A DNA stretch of 64,000 nucleotides from Ceriagrion tenellum. Taxonomy: Eukaryota; Arthropoda; Insecta; Odonata; Coenagrionidae. Shown here piece by piece: positions 44,736-54,433 of the stretch. The notes beneath the pieces were generated by a model. The model had not been told where the DNA came from. It ran no database searches and saw nothing but the letters and a program-made list of their open reading frames with translations. Numbering within the stretch: position 1 is the first letter of the stretch; the number at the start of each line of letters is the position of its first letter. The DNA lies in NCBI GenBank assembly GCA_963169105.1, contig OY720643.1, positions 95,180,848-95,244,847 on the forward strand. The letters run 5' to 3'. The translations under genes and the position numbers were made by a program.

Positions 44736-46417
44736 CAGGTTTTTGACAATAATTGGTTTCAGCTTTTTAAGTATTACAGAAACTCACGATAGATCCAAAC
44801 AGCAGCTAAAACGATATCCAAATTTGTTTCAAGCATTCAATTTAACCTAACACTATGTTGATAACGGTAGGTAGCAATTGGAAAATTTACACGTAATGGT
44901 CGTTTTATAATTTTATTTAATCGCCGTTGCAATCCATTATAAGCACCTTCAATAAAAATACCTATTTACTGATGTGATGCAAAACTTTCATTAACAAGGA
45001 ACTATCTTTATGCTACACATAATTGTATAAATCTTCAAATGCTTTTCCTCTTTGTTGATGCACACAGAGAACATGATACGTTTATAATTTTTACCATGCT
45101 TTTCTTTCCCTTTCGCCATTGTCAATTTTTCCTCTCATAACATGTAATTATAAAGCGATGGCAAATGTAGATATGAGGTACTTGATTGTGACATATCTCC
45201 TGGTGACCGAGAAAGGGAGCTGGATTTAATTTTCGTTCGCGTTTTTTTTATAACTTTGCTTGTGATATGCTAAGTGACTAAATGCGAAAGGTAAGAGTTA
45301 AAATAAAAGAAGAGGTCAATGAGCATTATGGGAAGTTAAATCCGTCTGCTTTGATTTTCACTCCTGCCGCGGAGAATTTTTGCTCCAGCCGTAGGTCATT
45401 AAATTATTTAATTGATATTACAAAATATTTTACAAACGATCACGCGATATGTATTAAATTGTGAGAGTAGAATATATGCTAGCGTAAACCTCTAAGAGCT
45501 TCATCTAGGTACACTAGATGAGTTGTAAAAGTATGAAATATGGTTTGTGATTCTAATTGGTCAGTTATGAAAATTAAATTCTAATTTTAATGCATTTACA
45601 ATAGAATAATGAGCACGGTAAACCTCAAAATTCAGATGATGCCCCATTAATATATTTCATTCACTAATTTGTACATTTACCATCCAAATCTAATAAATAT
45701 TATTGCTAAACTTGAAACTCCCGGCGGATATGAATGAAGTATTCGCACAATTGAATACATGCGGCATGATCTATTTTCTCTAAGAATTAGTAACACGTGG
45801 TTCCCATGAATTTATGGTAAAAATAATACTATTATTTGGAAAATTATTTGTGTATAACACGAGCACTCTAAGTTACTACGTTTACCCTCGAGGGATTTTC
45901 TTGGTTTCTGGCTGTGTGGCGTTGTGACTGCCTTGCTCATCCCCTAGGAGAAACGAGAGCGTGTGAGGTTTGACTTTGAAGTGGGACGTGAGTTGAATGC
46001 GTGGTGTGGAGTCACTTCACGCCACCCACCGATGGAGGAGGCTCGCTAAAAATTTCTCAGATGTAGATTTAAACTGCCTAAGTCTTGGATTCGCACGTGA
46101 GGCGAAGGAGACTAAGTAGTATCCGTGTCTGATTACCAGAGTTCTCGTGATCTTAAGGTACATAATTTAATTCGAAATACTCAAGTTGTATTTTACATCA
46201 ACTTTCACGCTCTCTTTGGGCCTCACTCCAGCTTTTGAGGATAGGTCTCCGCAGTGGGTCACAAGAATATCAAGGTATTTCAATCCATATTTGTTCATAA
46301 ACATTGTTATTGGCACGATTTTGATATACTCCCGTCCCCTTTAAAATAGTTTGAGCGAAATTTTTCCCTGAACATAATTAAGACCATATTCGAATTTTAT
46401 TTTATATTTTAGCAGCT
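44736..46417. other. No gene seen; repeat-like block at about 45900-46090
   Basis: AT-rich with chance frames of at most 60 codons. 45900-46090 has a short perfect inverted motif (GGAGTCAC/GTGGAGTC-type) and resembles the dispersed repeat at 16.4 and 22.0 kb only in its second half. Confidence 0.35.
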
Positions 46418-46804
46418 ATACTGCCCTAACAAGCCAAATGATGATTGTTGGTTTAGAGGTTTTGCACGCTAATTTATTCACCTTTGAGACTTCGATTCTT
46501 CATGTAGCCCACCTTCAAAGACATTTGAAATTTAGTGGATGCTAAATCTGTCAGTGCAAAATGAAGATAAAGCATTAGGGAACAAGTACAACGAGACACT
46601 TCCTGGGAGAAAGACATGTAGTTACTGTCATCTGGACTAGAGAAGCGAAATTTATACTGTAGCTTTATACTGTTCATGTTAGTAGGTATGTGGTATTTTT
46701 TAGTTTTTTTTTGATATCCTAAAGGTTGAAAATAACAAAATCAAATCTAATCTCTAAATGTACAATTTCGTCAGTTATGGCCTTTTGGATTAGCAGGGCA
46801 GTAT
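46418..46804. mobile_element. MITE candidate with about 23-bp terminal inverted repeats
   Basis: The left end 'atactgccctaacaagccaa' is the imperfect reverse complement of the right end 'ttggattagcagggcagtat' (46785-46804). The unit is 387 bp with no coding capacity (a 67-codon frame inside has no motif). A third copy of the same end stands alone at 50037-50059. The target-site duplication is unclear. Confidence 0.6.
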
Positions 46805-47505
46805 CAGTAGCATTAAAGCATTAAGTAAATATTTTTATGCTAAAGATATGAACATTCAATCTCATATGAATTAAATTTCCAGTAATCATCAAAATATGCG
46901 TGTATGCATCTTCATATAGACTAATTGTTATGCGCCTAAATGGGAAAAGACTTCAACACGGAAGGTTATTGCGATTTTGTAGAAGTATCTGTGGTGAGTT
47001 ATTGATTTATTTTTAAAAATTGCTGGGACTATATATCGGGTGCCCGAAGTCAAAATATTAAGAGATCTGGTCGTTGGAAACTTCTCATTTTAAAATAGTC
47101 CCTCCGGAATTTATGTCCGTACAATTCCCCATGCTAAAAGGCTAGAATTTGCTGTCAAATGTCTTGACAATTATTGCAACAAGTGGCAGACATTTTGGTA
47201 TCATTAAAAATGAGGGATAATTTCTTTCAGATAGTTTAAATGAGATAATTTCCTATTCATAACGGATACAATGTTCAAATTGTTTGTTTTAATTTCACCA
47301 GACACATGAATCATGAAATAAATATTGTAATATTAACGGTTCAGCCATACAGTTATTAGTTGCTGCAATTCTAAATAATCAAATTGTAATACTTTTAGAC
47401 TAATTTTTTTCACGTGGTAATATATAAACTACTTCAATTCGAAATATTTTTTGTAATTTTGAAAAAAAATAATGCGGTGATTAGGTATATGATACTACAC
47501 ATACA
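46805..47505. other. No gene seen
   Basis: AT-rich, featureless. Confidence 0.45.
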
Positions 47506-47509
47506 AATA

Positions 47510-48120
47510 TATGTGATACAGCATTAAAGAAACTAGGTTATGTTAAACGTATAATAGGAAGGTCCTCGGATGAAAACGTCAAAGAGAGATGCAACTTTGC
47601 TCTTCTTAGGCCACACCTCGAATACACCGCGAGCATTTTGGACCCTGGTCAAATAGATTTAACCAAATAAATTTATAGAATACAAAGGAAAGCAGTGCGC
47701 TTCATTAAAAACTGCTATGAGCGTACATATAGTGTCTCACAACTGTTAGAGGGATTAAGACGGGTGCTCCTGGAGACTCGGAGGCTACACGATAGGCTTA
47801 GGTTGCTTGAGAAATTCAGAACTGATAGTTTTCAGTGCGACATAGAGAATATTATCATGACTCCTCACTACATCTCTAGGTCTGACAGATGCGATAAAAT
47901 AAGAGAGGTACTCTGCCAAACAGATAGGTACAAGAACTCCTTCTTTCCGCGAACAATAAGTGGCCACAATAAAAATTGAGCTCCACTAAATACATTCCTA
48001 TAATACATATCACTATCTCATGTCCAAAAGACTTACACCTTTACACGGCTGGTGACCTAACATCCCCTACCACACGCCCATGTGGCGGCTTGCAGGGTAT
48101 TATGTAGATGAAGATGATGT
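47510..48120 (+). mobile_element. LINE RT C-terminal tail (best copy of the family)
   Basis: The translated blocks, in order, are ICDTALKKLGYVKRIIGR, LLRPHLEYTAS, DLTK, then a stop, IQRKAVRFIKNCYER, LLEGLRRVLLETRRLHDRLR, LEKFRTDSF, MTPHYISRSDRCDKIREV and TDRYKNSFFPRTISG, then TGA. This is the standard 'LR...LEY', 'QR.A.RF', 'LE.RR..DRL', 'FFPRTI' tail of Jockey/CR1-like LINEs. One in-frame TAA lies near 47667. A 3' non-coding end with 'gcccatgtggcggcttgcag' (about 48079-48098) and a GATGAAGATGATG tail follows. Copies lie at 1-235 and 37.8-38.56 kb, all on the plus strand. Confidence 0.85.
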
Positions 48121-48439
48121 ATTTTTAAAAGCAGTTGGTAAAACATAATAATACGTACTGCAACTTTGTTGACGAGATATAGGTGTTATAAATACGTTAT
48201 TTACACAATAATATCTCTGTAAGTGCATTCACATACCATTTCCCATAAAAATGGCTTTTTTTTCGCAAATACCTCAAAAAATAGTGCAGCGAGAGGCTGG
48301 TATTATGGTATGTTTGGAGGTGTGAGGTATTTTTTCTTCAAAATGAGACCAAGGTCAATGATTTTTAGGTGAAATGGTATCAAGATCAAACTGATTTTAT
48401 TGTAGTTATATTCGCAGAGTTTCATACCATGGGTTTGCG

Positions 48440-48795
48440 GGAAAAGTAGGACGGATAGGGTCAGGAATGAGTGGGTAATAAATGAATGTGGGTAAGATGT
48501 TCCAGTGATGGACATATATGAAAGGAGTGTACTTGGTTGGTTTGGCCATGTTGAGATAATGGATGAGAGTCGAATAATGAAACAGATATATAAGAGTGAA
48601 ATGAATAGTGCGAGAGGTAAAGGTAGGCCGAGAAAGTTGTAATTAAATGTGGTTGAGGAAATTCTTAGGAGGAGGAATATTAGAAATCTTAAAAACAGGA
48701 GGGCGTGTATGAAGCAGTGTATGGGGGTAAATGAAGCAAAAGAGGTTTGCAAGGTTAGGTCAGTTTTCAGGAAATTATTGAAGCAGAGTTAGGTG
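48440..48795 (+). mobile_element. RTE-like LINE C-terminal remnant
   Basis: The plus strand reads VRNEWVINECG, then DIYERSVLGWFGHVEIMDES, IYKSEMNSARGKGRPRK, VEEILRRRNIRNLKNRRACM and CMGVNEAKEVCKVRSVFRKL. This is a well-known arthropod LINE tail (a 'ERS.LRWFGHVERMDESR' to 'GRGRPR' layout). Stops at two positions (after 'ECG' and after 'PRKL') show decay. The opposite-strand 149-codon frame (48303-48752) is a shadow of this. Confidence 0.8.
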
Positions 48796-49732
48796 TACAA
48801 ATATGTATTTAAGAGTGAAACTTTGTGTCTGTGCCTATCCCGGAAGGCAATGGCGTGATAGGTATCCATGTTATACCATGTGCCATCATCTCCCCTCCGC
48901 TGCTATGCTGACCGTTATCACCTTGACGTCACGCTTCGCGAAGGCGACTGCCGCCAAGTTTCACCCCCACCGTAGACTGAACTTCACCTTCACCCAGTTT
49001 GCTGTGTGATATGTGAAACTGACGAGCTATTGACATCTATTGTGAAGAGAAGGGCAATGGTGATGCCGGGTTTATCCCCGCCCTCCCTCCTTTCACCTAA
49101 TTATCCTTTCCCCACCGAGAAAACAGTGTCTGCGCAATGACCTTAGATGTTGGACTACATTCTCATTGATCATTACTGTGCTACTCAAACGCAGCGATGA
49201 CATTGAATTTAAAACAATTGTGAGTTGAAACTTTCGGAAACAAGTTTTAATTGGAAGGAGGATAATGGAGAAAAAAATCATGGAGCACAGCCGAAATGAA
49301 GTAACTTCGTTTCCGCTGAACAATACAAATGAGTGACAGAGACGACGAGACGACTGCTCTTATCTAGAAGACCAAAAGAAACGTTTAGTTGTTTCATTAA
49401 TTAAGTGCTGTCCTGACAAACCAATATAATTAACGAATCGCAAAGAGAATATTTTAATGAAACACATGAATATGAAAGAAACGCATGTAGTCCAAGGTGA
49501 CATCCAATTCTTGATCGCTTATTCACTGCTTCTGGCAAGAGGTGGTTAAATTCATTATCCAAAGACCAATATTCCACAGTAATTTTGTATATAATAAATT
49601 ACTATTTGCTGATTATTAATTAGACTTTATCCACTACTGGTAGGTCAAGTACCGCTCAATTTGCCATTTTATATCGGCTTTATTAACTGTTACAACAGAC
49701 TAGTACCCATACTCTGAGAAGATAATTGTCCA
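48796..49732. other. No gene seen
   Basis: A small GC-richer patch at 48840-49100 has a 68-codon plus frame without motifs. The rest is AT-rich. Confidence 0.4.
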
Positions 49733-49793
49733 TCCAGACGGGACTCGAGCCCGCTAACCCGAGAATCGCGGGTTTAAATGGTGCCGGTTTGGA
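49733..49793 (-). other. tRNA-like sequence with shortened D-arm
   Basis: On the minus strand the acceptor-like ends TCCAAAC/GTCTGGA pair at 6 of 7 positions. A 5-bp anticodon stem ACCCG/CGGGT has a 7-nt loop CGATTCT (no U33). The T-arm is GCGGG, loop CTCGAGT, CCCGT. The D-arm is reduced and total length is only 61 nt, so this is a tRNA-derived relic. Confidence 0.5.
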
Positions 49794-50280
49794 GGATATT
49801 CATGTATTCTACTTCCGTTCGAGCACTTGAAAAGGGGTATAACATTGATGTGGTGATTAGAGAACTGGGCATGAACCAATTGCTCAGTGTTCCAATCCTG
49901 CCAAATATATTTAGTGAAAATCTATGAGCTGTGTTCAAAACTAGACCGCTAAGTGGTAATAACTTCGAGTGTAGCCCTATATCTGTTAGACGGGGCTTTA
50001 AACTGGAGGTTTAGCTAAAACTTTGCCAGTTAGGGTCTTTTGGCTTAGCAAGGCAGTATAAGTTGCTTCAACCAAAGTGAAAAAGAGCTAAAAGAAGGTT
50101 GATGCCGCCACCGGATTTCCTATGACCCTACATCCATTTTACATAAAATCCTTTCTCATCCATCTCACCCACCAATACTAAATGGGTCTTACACCATAAG
50201 TAGTTATCGATCGCCTCCCCTAAAAACCATCCAACGAGATTTACCATGATCTCACAATAAAAGGAGTTCACTTTCCAGTT
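49794..50280. other. No gene seen; solo MITE end at 50037-50059
   Basis: 'cttttggcttagcaaggcag' plus 'tat' repeats the right end of the 46.42-46.80 kb MITE. I find no matching left end upstream, so this copy is truncated or solo. The remaining DNA is unremarkable. Confidence 0.45.
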
Positions 50281-50282
50281 CA

Positions 50283-50345
50283 AGTTTTATTCACACCGAC
50301 CGAGGTTTCGACATGAGCTATGTCATTTTTAAGGTACAATTTTGC
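50283..50345 (-). ncRNA. Decayed hammerhead-type hairpin (Penelope-like terminus relic)
   Basis: The minus strand has, in hammerhead order, a stem II-like hairpin GACAT/ATGTC, GAAAC (plus-strand 50305-50309), a minimal stem III ACC/GGT with a 2-nt loop, and a GTC triplet (50298-50300). This is the same arrangement and spacing as the ribozymes at 23.3 and 24.9 kb. The CUGANGA box is replaced by CTTAAAAATGA, so cleavage is not expected. It is probably a relic of a related element's terminus. Confidence 0.5.
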
Positions 50346-50728
50346 AAGTATTGAAAGTTTGTATATGTTTTGGAGTGGGTCTGGATGGGGAGAAGAATGG
50401 TAGATGTTAAGGTTGAAATGACGTAAGGCATAAAGAAAGGACGTTATCAGAGGGTTGGAGGGGCAATGGCTTGTTTGGAGAAGGGGGTGAAGAAAGGTAT
50501 GCGATGGATGAGTCAAGTAACATTGATAAAATCGGGGATGAATGGTCAGGATACAAAAAGTCGTTGACAATGGGTACATCTTTGTTTTTACAGGCTGAAG
50601 AACTTTCATACTACTTCATAAATTCAAGTTTTTTCGCCTTATAAGCTAAACACAACCAAATTTAGCTATAGCTATTTCTGTGGTTTCTAGCTGAGTTTAA
50701 AGATAATCTACAGCTACCTAGAGTTATA
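50346..50728. other. No gene seen
   Basis: The 109-codon minus-strand frame at 50280-50609 ends inside the hammerhead-type hairpin and shows no RT or endonuclease motif, so it is probably non-coding. Confidence 0.4.
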
Positions 50729-51365
50729 ATTACTTTGTTCTTTTCCAAAATAATTTTATGGTGTTTGATGAATACGAAAATGCGTTGAAACTAGTTGTGC
50801 CTACATACGTTAATAAAATCTTTTGGAAAAGTGCTCTGCAGCTTTTAATTTGGCAAATATTTAGCCTTATACAATAAGAGTGATATTTAACAACTATTTT
50901 CCCTACATTTACAAGTAATCTTATACTGCAATCGATCCTTCTCAATGTCGCATTGACCTCAGGATGCCTCCGCCGATTGCGTAGCTTACATTTACGATTA
51001 GTAGAAGGTAAAAAAATAAAATATACACAATGTTTTCTTCCAAAAGATTATCCACCGCTAAGAAGATTTAAAATTACTTTGTGTTTTTCCATAATAATTT
51101 TATGTCGCTCGATGATTACGAGAATGCGTTGAAACCATTCGTATCTAGGGTAATAAAATCTTTTGGATAAGTGTCTTACAGTTTTTACTTCGGCAAAATA
51201 TGAATATTTATAGAAACTTTTATTAACTATTTCCCTTACATTTACAACTGTTTACATGCTCCAACCCATTTTTCGTAATGCCGCATTGACTCGTGAGCGT
51301 CTCCATCGACCACATAGCTTACTCATACGATTAGCAGAAGGCAAAAAAATAAAATATACCCAATC
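50729..51365 (+). repeat. Diverged tandem duplication, period about 335-345 bp
   Basis: Copy 1 (50729-51026) and copy 2 (51074-51358) share blocks in order: 'attactttgt', 'ataattttatg', 'gaatgcgttgaaac', 'taataaaatcttttgga', 'aactattt', 'gcattgac', and finally 'gaaggtaaaaaaataaaata'. Identity is roughly 75-80%. No coding frame is shared. Confidence 0.75.
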
Positions 51366-51549
51366 AATACGCAAGGATATTTACGCTGGCAATCGCGAGA
51401 AACATGCAGCTGTTCTGCATACATCCGTGCGCCAATCGCATTTACCCTCAGAGTGAACGGAATCGGAAACTCGTCATTTAAACAATACACGCCACTCCGT
51501 CGCCCTGTTCAACAAATGAACGCTCCAAAAAAGGGCACAAACTGATTTC

Positions 51550-52190
51550 CATCTCGCCATCCCGTGTTGAATTTTAATGCGTGCGACGATGCGTATTACG
51601 GGATTATGACCGGGCCGACCTCTTCCTCCTCCCGAGTCCTCGAAACCCCGTTCCCAACGTTTGACCCTCGTCTGCCTGCCACCCTCCTCCGCCCACAGTC
51701 CTATCCCTGTCAGAATGTGGGTGGGGGGGAAACCCTCAGGGGACTGTTACCCTAGCAGGAAGAGAAGGGGAGAGGAGGGTTGAGGCCACGGACCGGCCCT
51801 AATGACGCAAACTCCTGACCTCCGCTCTTTCTCCTGACCCCTTCTCCTCTCCGCGGTCCACGGGAAACCCCTCTTCCCACTCTGACGGCGTCCTACGCTC
51901 CGTGCCCCGGGGGTTCCGACGACGGCGAAGGTCCCGACTACAGAGGGACGGAGGGAGGCCGGGGACCGTGGAGCGGTGCTAAAGCCTCCTGTTGCAGGCT
52001 AAAGGGAATAATGAACCTTAACCCTTGGTGCACGAGGCACCATAGTCGTGTCGCACTGATCGGCTGAAACGGGGATGATGACGAGGAGGAAAAGACAAGT
52101 CGCATGAATATGCACGAGGGAATGCGCAACTCCGTGCGGATGAACGTGCGTACTTGGTAAAGTGCTGGAACCGGGTAAATACAAGATTCT
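51550..52190. other. GC-rich patch
   Basis: A pyrimidine-rich left part and a mixed GC right part, with overlapping frames in both strands (51564-51755 plus; 51938-52129 and 51999-52193 minus). None has a motif. A potential hairpin, 'ttggtgcacgaggcaccata' (about 52024-52043), lies inside. It may be a promoter or simply a compositional island. Confidence 0.3.
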
Positions 52191-53954
52191 CATACCAATG
52201 AAATATGAATGAAATAAATATTTAAATTATTATTACTTTGATATAAAACACGTAATTGTAAGCAAACATTCCAAAAAATCGCTTAATATTTCACGTTAAA
52301 CAAATATTTTCAGGTCATAACTGCGGATGATTTCGTTCTACTCATTGCATGAAACACTTATATGAAAAAATGCATTATGATTATGTCAAAAAAGAGTGAC
52401 CATAAGTAAAGACCCACTACCTTTCCAGCATAAATTGAAAAATTTAAGGAATCATTATAATAACCACTTACTTTTTCTCGTCCAAATGTCATATTATTTT
52501 AAATGCTAAGAATGCGGGTTATTTTCAGTCTCTACTTCTTGTATATAACAGTGATATCACCAATTATTCCTTGATTACAGAAATACATAGTAATAGTCCT
52601 ACGTATAGCACTTTTACTATGTCAGCTAAACATTGAAAATACTTCTACGGAACAAGTAATGCACTATGGCTGCATGAGAAAGCGAATATATGGTCAAGAA
52701 AACCTGCAAAAAACTAAAGGATATTGTTTTAAAGTCTGCCTCAGTTGAGCTCACTTAAAAATTCATATGCAAAATAAATATATTGGTACGCAAATGCAAA
52801 TCGCGCAGGTGTCAAAGGTTTGACCATTCATGGCATACGGCACAGAAACAAATGCAGAAATAAAGAACGTATATATAGAGACGGAAACAGCTTAAGTGGA
52901 CAAATAAGTATAATGGCGGCCAACTTATTTCTAGAGAAGGCAAGAAATATTGAGTTGCGGCACAAGACGAGCTCATTTAGCGTTGTCGTTGAGACGAAAT
53001 TGCGGAGATGTTATGGGATGCGCAAGTCGGTACAACGATGGAAGATAGACTTCCCAGTATAATCAGAAATTATATTCCCCCAAAGAATAAGCAATAGGAA
53101 GATCACGAAAAAAAAGCAATTATAGTTAATAATCCACCTTGAAAGGACATGATCAATGTCCAGTAAAAAAAAACTGCTTAATAAGCTCCTTAAAGAAGAA
53201 AAAGATACAGTGAACATTTGACTATGTCAAATTCAAACTTTTATGCAATTTTGCCATCGACTCAACCATGGTATAAACGTAAGTGAGATAACTTATCACC
53301 AGCCATGAGTCTGAAGTATAGTGTGTTACACCACTCCAACCCATTCCATTTTAATTAACTTATTCATCTCCATAGTACACATTAGTTATAACGTGTTTCG
53401 ATATTTTCTTGATATGTAGCCCTACCCTTGGAAAAACTTATTGCGTATTTCTGTTACAATATTGTAATTATCAATCCATTACTTCCCTGAGCATGTCAAA
53501 ATTTAATTCTGACATTTTTCAAAGAACATATTTATCGCATCCTTTGTATTAAATTTTCGCATTGTATCTTTTTATCCTCGAGATAGTCTTAATTGGGTAA
53601 ACTTGGTTAAAAATAGCTTATGTAATTGAAGGTAAGTGAGCAATAATAAATTACAGCGAAAATAATTTACCAGTTAAGAGTTGAAATAAATATTTTATAT
53701 TGCATTCAGTAAACGCTCACATAGCTCAGGTTCCCGGAAATCGCAGCGTTTCATAACATCGTCTTGTGTGAAAAAAATGTGGGACGAAGAATACCAGGTT
53801 TCGTTCTTCAATCTCAACACCTTATCCTCAATTAATTAATATGTTTTTACGCAATATTCAATAATCCGCTATTTCGTAAAAATAATTCCAAAGATTCATG
53901 TTCTAAACCAAGGATTTTAACTTTATTACTTTGAAAGCCATCCAGTTAAAACTA
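52191..53954. other. No gene seen
   Basis: AT-rich. The 80-codon frame at 52820-53062 has no known motif. Confidence 0.45.
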
Positions 53955-54045
53955 GAAATCCTCTTGAAAATGACGTGTAAGCGTTGAAACCGGTCAAAGT
54001 GCAATAAAAATTGTGGAAAATACAAAGTGTTATATTTGATTAGAT
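53955..54045 (+). ncRNA. Decayed hammerhead-type hairpin, second relic family
   Basis: The plus strand reads CTTGAAAATGA (53963-53973), a hairpin GACG/CGTT, GAAAC (53986-53990), stem III ACC/GGT with no spacer, and GTC (53993-53995). The CUGANGA box is disrupted as in the 50.3-kb relic (CTT.AAAATGA in both), suggesting the two share an ancestor whose core already differed from the canonical hammerhead. An A-rich stretch and 'gtggaaaatacaaagtg' follow. Confidence 0.45.
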
Positions 54046-54340
54046 ACACATTTTCAAATAAAAAGTACGTTCTTTAATAAGCCATTTAAATGCTAAAGAT
54101 TGCATTTGCTATGTTTCCACAGAAGTATTTGCATCATAAAAGCACGTTAAAAATAAATTTTGCTCGAAATATTATACACGACTTTTGATCAGACCACGTG
54201 CAATGAATAAATCAGTTTTTGTTGTTACCGGTACATCTATCGTTCAAAAGAAAAGCTAAATCTAGGCTAATCAGGGCTTCACTGAGCAGCGCGTAAGAAT
54301 ATTGAAAATAGTAAGATTCAATGCTTTCCCGGCGAATGCT

Positions 54341-54433
54341 GAGAATGTAAAGCTCTCGGGTTCTCAGCCGGGTAATGGTGGTTTTTGGAACTAACCACCA
54401 TCGCCTGGCTGGAAACCCAAGAGATTAACATTC
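54341..54433. repeat. Long imperfect hairpin (about 43-bp stem)
   Basis: The 5' arm (54341-54383: gaatgt, gctctcgggtt, cagcc, atggtggtt) pairs with the 3' arm (54391-54433: taaccaccat, ggctgg, aaccc-aagag, acattc) at roughly 36 of 43 positions, leaving a loop of about 7 nt. It has no ORF. It could be a miniature foldback element, a microRNA- or hairpin-siRNA-like precursor, or a structured terminus. Confidence 0.7.

Noticed and set aside
48303..48752. 149-codon minus-strand frame.
   Set aside because: It is antisense to a clear RTE-like LINE remnant on the plus strand.
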